The notes below the pieces were generated by a model. The model made no database searches. It saw only the letters and a program-made list of their open reading frames with translations, and was not told where the DNA came from. Both the position numbers and the translations under genes were made by a program. 64,000 nucleotides of DNA from positions 1 through 64,000 of the forward strand of contig NZ_MCBX01000004.1 of assembly GCF_001723685.1 (NCBI RefSeq), read 5' to 3'. Position 1 is the first letter of the stretch, and every line of letters begins with the position of its first letter. Source of the stretch: Candidatus Marithrix sp. Canyon 246 (GTDB lineage Bacteria > Pseudomonadota > Gammaproteobacteria > Beggiatoales > Beggiatoaceae). Positions 27,347-35,947 of this stretch are shown here, one piece after another.

Positions 27347-27362
27347 CCACCCTTCGGGGTGG
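27347..27362 (+). terminator. UUCG-loop hairpin before dnaG (attenuator-like)
   Basis: CCACCC-TTCG-GGGTGG forms a 6-bp GC-rich stem with an extra-stable UUCG tetraloop, followed by TTTAAAAAAA. It ends nine bases before the dnaG ATG. In E. coli an internal terminator between rpsU and dnaG keeps primase levels low; this hairpin is in the matching place. Its closeness to the ATG means that it could also hide the dnaG ribosome-binding site. Confidence 0.65.
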
Positions 27363-27371
27363 TTTAAAAAA

Positions 27372-29090
27372 ATGCGTATTCCTCGCAATTTTATTGATAG
27401 ATTAATTAATCGTATTGACCTTGTTGATTTAATAAATAGTTATATATCATTACGTAAAACTGGTATAAATTATACCGCATGTTGCCCATTTCATAATGAA
27501 AAAACACCCTCATTTACAGTTAGTGCTGAAAAACAGTTTTATTATTGTTTTGGTTGTGGTGTACATGGTACAGCTATAACTTTTCTGATTGAATATCAGC
27601 ATTTAACTTTTGTTGAAGCTGTTCATGAATTAGCTTCGAGACTGGGTATAGAAATGGAATATGAGCAAGGTAGTTCTGTGAAATCTTATGATGAGTTATA
27701 TCAATTAATGATAGAAGCTTCAAAGTTTTTTAAGCAACAATTACGTAATTCCACCAAAGCAATCAATTACTTAAAAACACGAGGGGTTAGTGGAGAAATA
27801 GCGCGTGATTTTGGTTTAGGTTATGCACCAGCAGAATGGGATATATTGTTAAAAACATTAGGTACAACTCCTGAAAAACGAACTAACTTACTCAAAACTG
27901 GCTTGGTCAAACAAAATGACTCTGGACGGCGTTATGATAGGTTTCGTGATCGAGTGATGTTTCCAATTTTAGATAAAAGAGGGAGAATTATTGCATTTGG
28001 TGGGCGCACTCTTAACCAAAATAAAGAAATACCAAAATATATAAACTCTCCTGAAACCGAACTTTTTAAAAAAAGACATGAATTATATGGTTGGTATTTA
28101 GCTAATAAACTACATCCTTTAAAAAACATTATTGTAGTTGAAGGTTACATGGATGTTATAGCTTTATCACAAGCTGGAATCAAAAATGTAATTGCAGCTT
28201 TAGGTACAACAATTACTGAAGATCATATAAAAATTTTATTTAGTCGAGTATCAGAAATTATTTTTAGTTTTGATGGAGATAAAGCAGGGCAAAAAGCTGC
28301 TTGGCGAGCTTTAGAAACTTCATTACCATTAATTCATGCTGGGCGACAAGTGAATTTTTTGTTTTTACCATCAGAACATGATCCAGATAGTTTAATACGT
28401 AAAGAAGGTATGCAAGCTTTTAGCACTCGTCTCACGAGAGCAATACCTTTATCAAATTTTTTATTTGATACATTAATACAACAGGTTAATTTAAATATTC
28501 CAGAAGGACAAGCTGCTTTAATTAAAAAAGCCAAAGCCTTATTAACACGTTTGCCTAAAGGACCTTATCAAGAGCAAATGTGGCAGAAGTTAAAACAAAT
28601 CACTTATCAAGCACCACAGAAACGTAGAAGAAATTTTAAACATTTTAAACAAATAACTAGTTTAAGAGAACTTTCATTAGTACATCAGGCTATAGTATGC
28701 TTATTGCATAAACCAGCATTATCTCAATCAATTGAAAATCCTAAACAATTATATGGTTTGAAAGATAAAGATATAAAACTACTACATGGATTAATTGAAT
28801 TAACATTAAACAATCCTCAATTAACTTTAGATGCAATCTGTGAACATTGGCGCGATACTGAATATGCAGAAACTATAAATAAATTATCTGCACAAAAAGC
28901 ATTATTCACAGAAGCTCAGATTAATATTGAGAAAGATTTTTTAGGGGCGATCAACCGCTTGTATAAAGATTACATGGCTCAGCGTATGAAGTATTTAACG
29001 CATAATATTACATCTTTGACTGCCGAAGAAAAACAAGAATTGAAATCTTTATACAAATCTCGTGGTCAAAATTCACAATATGAGAACTGA
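27372..29090 (+). CDS. dnaG: DNA primase
   Basis: This 572-residue primase makes the RNA primers for DNA replication. The N-terminal CHC2 zinc finger is complete (C38, H41, C59, C62 in [11 protein letters not shown] ... YYCFGCG). The Toprim catalytic core has [11 protein letters not shown] (about residue 256) and [12 protein letters not shown] helical C-terminal part for DnaB contact follows. It is somewhat shorter than many DnaG proteins. No clear Shine-Dalgarno sequence separates the upstream hairpin from the ATG, which would fit low translation of primase. It is the third gene of the rpsU operon; rpoD starts ten bases after its stop. Confidence 0.95.
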   Translation: MRIPRNFIDRLINRIDLVDLINSYISLRKTGINYTACCPFHNEKTPSFTVSAEKQFYYCFGCGVHGTAITFLIEYQHLTFVEAVHELASRLGIEMEYEQGSSVKSYDELYQLMIEASKFFKQQLRNSTKAINYLKTRGVSGEIARDFGLGYAPAEWDILLKTLGTTPEKRTNLLKTGLVKQNDSGRRYDRFRDRVMFPILDKRGRIIAFGGRTLNQNKEIPKYINSPETELFKKRHELYGWYLANKLHPLKNIIVVEGYMDVIALSQAGIKNVIAALGTTITEDHIKILFSRVSEIIFSFDGDKAGQKAAWRALETSLPLIHAGRQVNFLFLPSEHDPDSLIRKEGMQAFSTRLTRAIPLSNFLFDTLIQQVNLNIPEGQAALIKKAKALLTRLPKGPYQEQMWQKLKQITYQAPQKRRRNFKHFKQITSLRELSLVHQAIVCLLHKPALSQSIENPKQLYGLKDKDIKLLHGLIELTLNNPQLTLDAICEHWRDTEYAETINKLSAQKALFTEAQINIEKDFLGAINRLYKDYMAQRMKYLTHNITSLTAEEKQELKSLYKSRGQNSQYEN

Positions 29091-29100
29091 TAACAAGGTT

Positions 29101-30891
29101 ATGAACCAAGAGCAACAACAATCACAATTGAAGGCACTCATTGCAAAGGGTAAAGAACAAGGTTTTTTAACCTATCACGAAGTAAATGATCATTTACCTG
29201 ATGATATTGTCGATCAAGAACATATTGACAATATTGTTAATGTAATAAATGAGATGGGTATTCCAGTACATGAATTTGCACCTGATGCAGATGTATTGTT
29301 AATTTCTGGCACTCCCGTTGCTGATGATGCTGCTGAAGAAGCAGCGGCTGTTTTAACTAGTGTTGATGGTGAATTTGGGCGTACTACTGATCCTGTACGC
29401 ATGTATATGCGTGAAATGGGTACGGTCGATTTATTGACGCGAGATGGTGAAATTAATATTGCTAAACGTATTGAGGAAGGAACTTATCAAGCATTATCAG
29501 CACTTGCTACTTATCCTGAAGTAATCAAAGATTTCTTAAAGTATTATGATCTAGTTAAAAGTGGTGACATAAGAACTTCTGAAGTAATATCTGGATTTAG
29601 TGACTCTCCACATGTTGATATGCCTATTGATATTGAGAAAGCAGTCAATGATGATGATACTACTCTGATTGATGAGGAAGATTTTTTGAATGATGAGGAA
29701 GTTAAACTTCGTTTTACCTCTTTAACTCTATTACATGCTCAATTATTGGATATAGAAATCAGTAAGGGGATTTATTCAGATGAATATAAAAAATTACGTA
29801 AAATCATTGCGGATTACTTTTTGCAATTTAAGATTGTACCAAAAATAGTAGATGAATTAACCTATAAATTACGTAATACTGTTAGCTTAATTCGCCAATT
29901 TGAGCAAAAAATTCGAAACATTTGTGTTACTAAAGTTGGAATCAATAAAACTGAATTTATTGCTTCTTTTAAGAAAAATATTACTAATAAAACTTGGGTT
30001 GATGGTTTATTAAAGAATGATAAAGCTTATGTACCAAAATTAAAATTTTATGAAACAGAGTTAAGATCATTACAAAATCAGCTGATTTTTTTTGAAACTA
30101 AATGTCGCTTTAAGCTAATTGATATTAAGGATATTCATAGACGCATGTCTATTGGGGAAGCTAAATCACGACGCGCTAAAAAAGAAATGATTGAAGCTAA
30201 TTTACGTTTAGTTATTTCGATAGCGAAAAAATATACCAATCGTGGCTTGCAATTTCTTGATTTAATTCAAGAAGGTAATATTGGGCTTATGAAAGCTGTA
30301 GATAAATTTGAATATAAACGTGGTTATAAATTTTCTACTTATGCTACATGGTGGATTCGTCAAGCAATTACACGCTCAATCGCTGATCAAGCTCGTACCA
30401 TTCGTATTCCTGTTCATATGATTGAAACCATTAATAAATTGAATAGGGTATCGCGACAAATTTTACAACAAAAGGGGCGTGATGCGACTCCAGAAGAATT
30501 AGCCGAATATATGGAAATGCCGGAAGATAAGGTGCGAAAAGTTCTGAAAATTGCCAAAGAACCTATTTCAATGGAAACTCCAATTGGAGACGATGATGAT
30601 TCGCATTTAGGTGATTTTATTGAAGATCTTAGTCTTGTAAGTCCAGTTGAATCAGCAACATTTGAAGGTTTGCGGCGTGCCACACAAGATATGTTATATG
30701 GTTTAACACCTCGTGAAGCTAAAGTATTACGAATGCGTTTTGGAATTGATATGAATACTGATCATACTTTAGAAGAAGTGGGTAAACAATTTGATGTAAC
30801 TAGGGAACGTATTCGTCAAATTGAGGCGAAAGCTTTACGCAAGCTTCGCCATCCAAGTCGATGTGATCCTTTACGTAGTTTTTTAGATTAA
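29101..30891 (+). CDS. rpoD: RNA polymerase primary sigma factor
   Basis: ATG at 29101 was chosen because [25 protein letters not shown] aligns, in two short blocks, with the standard RpoD N-terminus and lies just after dnaG; in-frame GTG 29062 and ATG 29080 would overlap dnaG. The 596-residue protein has region 1.1, region 1.2 ([14 protein letters not shown]), a large non-conserved region, region 2 ([34 protein letters not shown]), region 3 and region 4 with the -35-binding helix [18 protein letters not shown]. It directs housekeeping transcription. The 3' end overlaps the convergent DUF1015 gene by nine bases. Confidence 0.96.
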   Translation: MNQEQQQSQLKALIAKGKEQGFLTYHEVNDHLPDDIVDQEHIDNIVNVINEMGIPVHEFAPDADVLLISGTPVADDAAEEAAAVLTSVDGEFGRTTDPVRMYMREMGTVDLLTRDGEINIAKRIEEGTYQALSALATYPEVIKDFLKYYDLVKSGDIRTSEVISGFSDSPHVDMPIDIEKAVNDDDTTLIDEEDFLNDEEVKLRFTSLTLLHAQLLDIEISKGIYSDEYKKLRKIIADYFLQFKIVPKIVDELTYKLRNTVSLIRQFEQKIRNICVTKVGINKTEFIASFKKNITNKTWVDGLLKNDKAYVPKLKFYETELRSLQNQLIFFETKCRFKLIDIKDIHRRMSIGEAKSRRAKKEMIEANLRLVISIAKKYTNRGLQFLDLIQEGNIGLMKAVDKFEYKRGYKFSTYATWWIRQAITRSIADQARTIRIPVHMIETINKLNRVSRQILQQKGRDATPEELAEYMEMPEDKVRKVLKIAKEPISMETPIGDDDDSHLGDFIEDLSLVSPVESATFEGLRRATQDMLYGLTPREAKVLRMRFGIDMNTDHTLEEVGKQFDVTRERIRQIEAKALRKLRHPSRCDPLRSFLD

Positions 30892-32088
30892 TTGATGTGA
30901 AACAATGCCATCAGCCAATTTGGGTTCAAACCAAGTTGATTTTGGTGGCATTACTTGTTCTGCATCAGCTACTGCCATAAGGGCTTGCATAGAAGTAGGA
31001 TATAATGCAAAAGCCACTGTCATTTCTCCACTATTAACTCGCTTTTCTAATCCAGACAAACCACGAATACCACCTACAAAATCAATACGTTTATCACGAC
31101 GCAAATCTTCAATACCTAGAATTGGATTTAGTATCTGATCAGTTAATAAGCTAACATCAAGACTTGCTACTGGATCATTGTTAGGAATTTTATCTGAGTG
31201 TATCTCTAATTTATACCATTGTCCATTTAGGTACATACCAAACTCACCATTATTTTGTGGTTTAATTGGTTCTTTATGTGCATTAATACTGAATGATTGG
31301 CTTATACCGTCTAAAAATTGATCAATAGTTAATCCATTTAAATCTTTGACAACACGATTATAATCAAGAATCTGCATTTGATTATCTGGAAAAATTACAC
31401 TCAAAAAATAATTATTAGCTTGCCGTTGTGCTGCGACTCGTGACGCTGCTGCTGAACGATGATGTCCATCTGCGATATATAAACAATCCATACTATCAAA
31501 AGTAGAAGTAATGAGATTTATATCAGATGAATTATCTACAATCCATAATTTATGAATAACACCATCATCAGCAGTGACATTAACTGTAGGAGTGTTTGTT
31601 GTTAGTTTAATTACTAATTCATCAATAATGTTATTGTGTTTATAAGTTAAAAAAACTGGACCTGTTTGGGCATTTAATGCGTCAATTTGACGTACTCTAT
31701 CGTCTTCTTTATCAGGGCGAGTGAACTCATGTTTACGAATACGATTGCTGTTATAATCATCAACACTTGCAACAGCAACTAAACCAGTTTGTTGATGTTG
31801 ATCCATAGTCAAACTATATAAATAATAACAAGCTTGTGTATCTGGTTTTAAGATGCCATTTTTAAGCATGTTTTGCAAATTTTCTGCACCTTTAGCATAT
31901 ACTTCTTCACTATAAGGATTAGTATTTACTGGTAAATCTATTTCCGGTTTAGAAATATGCAAAAAACTCCAAGGGCGTTTATTTGCACGAATACGTGCTT
32001 CTTCAGTATTTAAGACATCATAAGGTGGTGCAATTACCTGACTTGTATATTCAGGTAGAGGGCGTAAACCGGCAAAGGGACGAATCAA
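30883..32088 (-). CDS. DUF1015 family protein
   Basis: This 401-residue cytosolic protein matches the DUF1015 family: [24 protein letters not shown] at the start (two short blocks), [35 protein letters not shown] and [11 protein letters not shown]. The last motif, with its DGHHR histidines and arginine, is the strongest conserved patch and probably forms an active or ligand site. The function is unknown; the gene is often near serine or sugar-phosphate metabolism genes elsewhere, but here its neighbours are rpoD (convergent) and a TPR protein (divergent). Confidence 0.88.
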   Translation of the reverse strand: MIRPFAGLRPLPEYTSQVIAPPYDVLNTEEARIRANKRPWSFLHISKPEIDLPVNTNPYSEEVYAKGAENLQNMLKNGILKPDTQACYYLYSLTMDQHQQTGLVAVASVDDYNSNRIRKHEFTRPDKEDDRVRQIDALNAQTGPVFLTYKHNNIIDELVIKLTTNTPTVNVTADDGVIHKLWIVDNSSDINLITSTFDSMDCLYIADGHHRSAAASRVAAQRQANNYFLSVIFPDNQMQILDYNRVVKDLNGLTIDQFLDGISQSFSINAHKEPIKPQNNGEFGMYLNGQWYKLEIHSDKIPNNDPVASLDVSLLTDQILNPILGIEDLRRDKRIDFVGGIRGLSGLEKRVNSGEMTVAFALYPTSMQALMAVADAEQVMPPKSTWFEPKLADGIVSHQLI

Positions 32089-32140
32089 TGGAATTACTCC
32101 TGATAGGAAAATTTATAACTAAAAATTAGGTATTTAAAAT

Positions 32141-32833
32141 ATGCGTATTAATGATCCTGTTTTCAAGAATAGAGTAGTGATTGGTAATGAACAGTTTCCA
32201 AAAACAAATTGGATATGGCTTATTATGATTATTCTGATTGTTACTATAATAGGAACAGTAGTTTATTTATATCCTTTTAATATAAAGGAAATAGAGTCTA
32301 AACCTGAACCTGTAAAAATAATACCACTGATAGAACAAAAAACATTAAAACAAGATGAACAATTATCTGATGAAGTGAAAACTTTATTAATTCAAGCTCA
32401 AAAACAAATTAAAAGAGGGCGATTAAGTAATTCAAAAACCAATAGTGCTTATGTAATATATAAAAAACTAGTGCGTCTAGCACCAAATAGTATAACGGTA
32501 CAAAATCTATTAAATGAGATTATTAATAGTTTATTTACACGGGCTGAACGACAGATGAGTAAACAACAATATACTGCTCCAATTAAAAATAATGCTTTAC
32601 ACACTTATCGGAAAATTTTAAAAATTCAACCAAATAATATTAAAGCAAAAAATGGAATAATTGAAATTGCTAATGCTTATTATAAGTTAGCCTTCAAAAA
32701 ACAACAACAGAAAAAATATAAATCTAGTTTATTTTGGATTGAAAAAGGTTTAGAAGTTGCGCCTGATAATATTAATTTAAATAAATTAAAAGATACTTAT
32801 GCAAAACACATATATAATAATAACAATAATTAG
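32141..32833 (+). CDS. TPR-like membrane-anchored protein
   Basis: This 230-residue protein has a short cytoplasmic head, one membrane segment (about residues 24-45, WIWLIMIILIVTIIGTVVYL) and a periplasmic tail built of helical repeats. The units (for example YVIYKKLVRLAPNSITVQNL, TYRKILKIQPNNIKAKNG and ALFWIEKGLEVAPDN-like) have the TPR pattern of A/G-x3-P-N-N turns. It probably scaffolds other proteins. The 3' end overlaps the symporter start by 35 bases, so the two genes are co-transcribed. No named family is recognised. Confidence 0.65.
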   Translation: MRINDPVFKNRVVIGNEQFPKTNWIWLIMIILIVTIIGTVVYLYPFNIKEIESKPEPVKIIPLIEQKTLKQDEQLSDEVKTLLIQAQKQIKRGRLSNSKTNSAYVIYKKLVRLAPNSITVQNLLNEIINSLFTRAERQMSKQQYTAPIKNNALHTYRKILKIQPNNIKAKNGIIEIANAYYKLAFKKQQQKKYKSSLFWIEKGLEVAPDNINLNKLKDTYAKHIYNNNNN

Positions 32834-34226
32834 TTATTTTTCTATATTAGTTTTAATTTCCTTTTTTACTGGAAAACATGATGATAATAAAACTTTTTTC
32901 CTAGGCAATAAGCAATCGCCTTGGTTTGTAGTGGCGTTTGGGATGATTGGCACCAGTCTTTCTGGGGTAACTTTTATCTCAGTGCCGGGTTGGGTAGATA
33001 GTACTCAATTTTCTTATATGCAAATGGTATTGGGCTATTTATTTGGTTATTTAGTTATTGCTACTGTATTAATGCCTTTGTATTATCGTTTGAATTTAAC
33101 TTCTATTTACGGTTATTTAGAACAACGTTTCGGTTTTTGGTCATATAAAACAGGGGCTTTCTTTTTCTTATTATCTCGAACCATTGGTGCCGCTTTTCGT
33201 TTATATTTGGTTGCAATGGTTCTGCAATTGATTGTTTTTGATGCGTGGCATGTTCCTTTTTTTGTTACAGTTATTATTACTATTCTGTTAATTTGGCTTT
33301 ATACTTTTAAAGGTGGGATTAAGACAATAATTTGGACTGATACTCTGCAAACATTATTTATGTTGTTAGCAGTTATTATGACTGTAATCTTGATTGTAAA
33401 TCATATGGATTTAACTGTTAAAGATTTATATGATAATGAATATTCACAGATATTTTTCTTTGAGGATTGGCGCGATCCTAAATATTTTTTCAGGCAATTT
33501 TTGGCAGGAGCTTTTATGGCGATTGTGATGACAGGGCTTGATCAAGATATGATGCAGAAAAATCTTAGTTGCAAAAATCTGAAAGCGGCGCAAAAAAATA
33601 TGTTTTGGTTTAGCATAATCTTGGTGTTTGTAAATTTTGTATTTCTTGCACTTGGAGCTTTATTATATCAATATGCAAATCTAAAAGGTATAACAGCAAC
33701 AGGCGATAATTTATATCCAATGATTGCGATCAATGGAGAATTAGGGATAGTAGTAGGCTTATTATTTATTTTAGGTTTAATTGCAGCCGCTTATTCAAGT
33801 GCAGATTCTGCACTAACGGCATTAACGACTTCTTTTAGTATTGATTTTCTAAAGCTAAATGAACACCAAGTGAAACTGCGCCAATTAGTGCATTTTGGAT
33901 TTTCAGTGCTATTAATAATTGTAATTTTAGTATTTAAAGCAATTAATGATCAAAGTATAATCAGTATGTTATTTACAGTCGCAAGCTATACTTATGGTCC
34001 ATTATTAGGCTTATATGCTTTTGGTTTATTTACTAAATGGCAGATAAAAGATGGTTATGTACCAATTGTCGCTATACTTGCGCCGCTAATTTGTTATATT
34101 TTGAATATAAATTCTGAACAATGGTTTGGATTCAAATTTGGATTTGAATTGTTGATTGTTAATGGTTTATTTACTTTTTTTGGTTTATTGTTGTTGATTA
34201 AATTAGAAACAAAATTTTCCGGATGA
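32799..34226 (+). CDS. Sodium:solute symporter family protein
   Basis: This 475-residue integral membrane protein has about 13 hydrophobic segments and the SSS-family pattern: FLGNKQSPWFVVAFGMIGTSLSGVTFISVPG in two short runs near the N-terminus, GYLEQRFG, the RTIGAAFRLYL segment, and GLIAAAYSSADSALTALTTSF in the helix that holds sodium-site serines. It should import a small organic solute with Na+. The substrate cannot be told from sequence; some relatives are annotated as sialic acid, proline or pantothenate carriers. Its stop region is duplicated 1020 bases downstream, at the end of bioH. Confidence 0.87.
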   Translation: MQNTYIIITIISYFSILVLISFFTGKHDDNKTFFLGNKQSPWFVVAFGMIGTSLSGVTFISVPGWVDSTQFSYMQMVLGYLFGYLVIATVLMPLYYRLNLTSIYGYLEQRFGFWSYKTGAFFFLLSRTIGAAFRLYLVAMVLQLIVFDAWHVPFFVTVIITILLIWLYTFKGGIKTIIWTDTLQTLFMLLAVIMTVILIVNHMDLTVKDLYDNEYSQIFFFEDWRDPKYFFRQFLAGAFMAIVMTGLDQDMMQKNLSCKNLKAAQKNMFWFSIILVFVNFVFLALGALLYQYANLKGITATGDNLYPMIAINGELGIVVGLLFILGLIAAAYSSADSALTALTTSFSIDFLKLNEHQVKLRQLVHFGFSVLLIIVILVFKAINDQSIISMLFTVASYTYGPLLGLYAFGLFTKWQIKDGYVPIVAILAPLICYILNINSEQWFGFKFGFELLIVNGLFTFFGLLLLIKLETKFSG

Positions 34227-34295
34227 GATAAAAATGGTATATGCCCTGCTGGTTTGATAATGGTAATTTCTAAATCTTGCCACCAAGCTTGGCAG
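34206..34295. repeat. 90-bp direct repeat, left copy (symporter/bioH 3' junction)
   Basis: These 90 bases match 35226-35315 with three mismatches. They contain the last codons of the symporter on the plus strand and, on the minus strand, codons equal to the C-terminal region of BioH (KPAGHIPFLSHPENF). The left copy is a duplicated fragment of bioH separated from the rest of the gene by the inserted SH3-protein gene. Confidence 0.9.
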
Positions 34296-34394
34296 GTAAT
34301 CCAGCTTCAGGAATTATGACGTAATGTTTGAACTATTAATTCACAAGATGTATATTAGACATTTAAATTTAATTTTTATTAAGGAGTAATTCAT

Positions 34395-35217
34395 ATGAAT
34401 AAATATATATTGTTATTAACATTAACTATTAATTATAGTTTGTTTGCTATTCCAGCTTATGCCGCTGATTGTGGTTTGGTTACCACTAAAGGCACTTCAT
34501 TAAATATTCGTCAAAAAGCAAGTCGCTCATCAAGAGTAATTTACAAAGCTAGTAAGAGTTCTGCATTAAGAATTTTATCTACTAGGGGTTCATATTATAA
34601 AATCAAGTTGAATAATGGCAAAATTGCTTATGCTAAGCGCAATTATATTACTCGTTCTAATGACTGCGGTGTAGTTAGTATTAACAGTGGCAAATTAAAT
34701 GTTCGTTCTAGCAGAAGAATAGGTAGCAGAATTATTAGTCGTATTAGTCGTGGTTCAGCAGTTAATATTTTACATTTTTACGATTCTTGGAATAAAGTAA
34801 AACTGAATAGCGGCAAAATTGGTTATGTGAGTAGTAAATACATCCAGTCTGGAATGGCGAGTAAATCTAAAGAAATCAAATTTCAACGTGGAAGTAGCTC
34901 TAACACAATTGAAGGTGCAATAGTACGTGGCACTACTAATGAACATTTTTTAAAAGCAGGAGCAGGGCAAGTGATGGAAGTACAAATTTTATCACTTGAA
35001 AACAATGCTGTTTTTGATCTTGCGATTTATAAAAACCGTCGTGGTAAATATGTAACATTAAAAAATGAGGCAAAATATTGGTATGGTGAATTGCCTTATC
35101 CCGGGCTGGTCAAGAAATGGTAAAACCAATGTGGTTAAAATCATTGTGGGATCAATACGTGGTAATGCTAGTTATACTATGACAGTTACAATTAAGAATT
35201 ATGATTGGAAAGATTAG
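34395..35217 (+). pseudogene. Secreted double-SH3b protein with lysozyme-inhibitor-like tail, frameshifted near the end
   Basis: The signal peptide (residues 1-23, ending PAYAA) is followed by two bacterial SH3 domains (about residues 25-90, with SLNIRQKASRSSRVIYKA, and 91-153, with KLNVRSSRRIGSR) and a C-terminal domain homologous to the protein at 26163. The open frame stops at 35123 after GELPYPGLVKKW. One extra base near 35103-35106 (CCCGGGCTGG against CCCGGTTGG in the paralogue) shifts the frame; without it translation continues as TNVVKI ... KNYDWKD to TAG at 35217, matching the paralogue's end. It may be a true frameshift or a sequencing error in a CCCGGG run. The protein would bind or guard the cell wall. 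An AAGGAG RBS is at 34380-34385. Confidence 0.75.
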
Positions 35218-35947
35218 TTAAAATCGAAACAAAATTTTCCGGATGAGATAAAAATGGTATATGCCCTGCTGGTTTGATAATGACAATTTCTAAGTCTTGC
35301 CACCAAGCTTGGCAGTCTGCACCTACAGCAACTGGTACAATTTTATCTTTTCCACCTAAGCATAATAATGCTGGGCAATTAATCTGTGATAGTTCTGTTC
35401 GCAAATCAGTATCTTGCAATAATTTTAAGCCTGCTTTTAAAGCCGCTGTTTGGGGTAGTTTATTAGTTTTTAATAGTGTTTGTAGATCGCGTAACTGTTG
35501 ACGTTCTGTAACTTGTAAGGCTAAAAAACGTCGTAATGTAGTTGCAGTATCATTTGTTAGTTGTTCAGCAAATTGGTTTAATACTTTAGCACAGTTGGCA
35601 TTATTCCAATCTTTGCCGCTAACAAATTTAGGTGAGGTGGCTACTAAAACTAAAGATTGCACTGATTTTGGATGCCATCTAGCTACTGCCATTGCCAATA
35701 AACCGCCTAATGACCAACCCAACCAGATAGCATCAGTAGGTAATTCAGCGGCTAATTTTTCAGCTAGTAGTTCTAATTTATATTCAGACATTGGGCTATT
35801 TCCATGCCCGGGTAAATCTACTAGATAAACGCAATATTCTGTTGCGAGTTGAGCCGCTAAATCATTCCAAATATTATGATTAAAGCCCCATCCATGTAAT
35901 AATATCAAGGGCTTACCTGTTCCAACAGTTTTTATGAATAAACTCAT
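35192..35947 (-). CDS. bioH: Pimeloyl-ACP methyl ester carboxylesterase
   Basis: This 251-residue alpha/beta hydrolase ends the pimeloyl part of biotin synthesis by removing the methyl ester from pimeloyl-ACP. The catalytic triad is clear: S79 in LGWSLGG, D201 in GGKDKIVPV and H229 in PAGHIPFL. The N-terminal LILLHGWGFNHNIWNDL is typical of BioH. The last residues (SILTNLSNHNS) are encoded by DNA belonging to the inserted neighbour; the left 90-bp copy suggests that the original C-terminus read on through the symporter end. The start overlaps the metalloprotease stop by four bases. No other bio genes are nearby, which is common for bioH. Confidence 0.88.
   Translation of the reverse strand: MSLFIKTVGTGKPLILLHGWGFNHNIWNDLAAQLATEYCVYLVDLPGHGNSPMSEYKLELLAEKLAAELPTDAIWLGWSLGGLLAMAVARWHPKSVQSLVLVATSPKFVSGKDWNNANCAKVLNQFAEQLTNDTATTLRRFLALQVTERQQLRDLQTLLKTNKLPQTAALKAGLKLLQDTDLRTELSQINCPALLCLGGKDKIVPVAVGADCQAWWQDLEIVIIKPAGHIPFLSHPENFVSILTNLSNHNS
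35226..35315. repeat. 90-bp direct repeat, right copy (inside bioH)
   Basis: This is the right-hand partner of 34206-34295, offset by exactly 1020 bases. It encodes the C-terminal part of BioH, including the catalytic histidine region. The two copies bracket the inserted SH3-protein gene. Confidence 0.9.
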
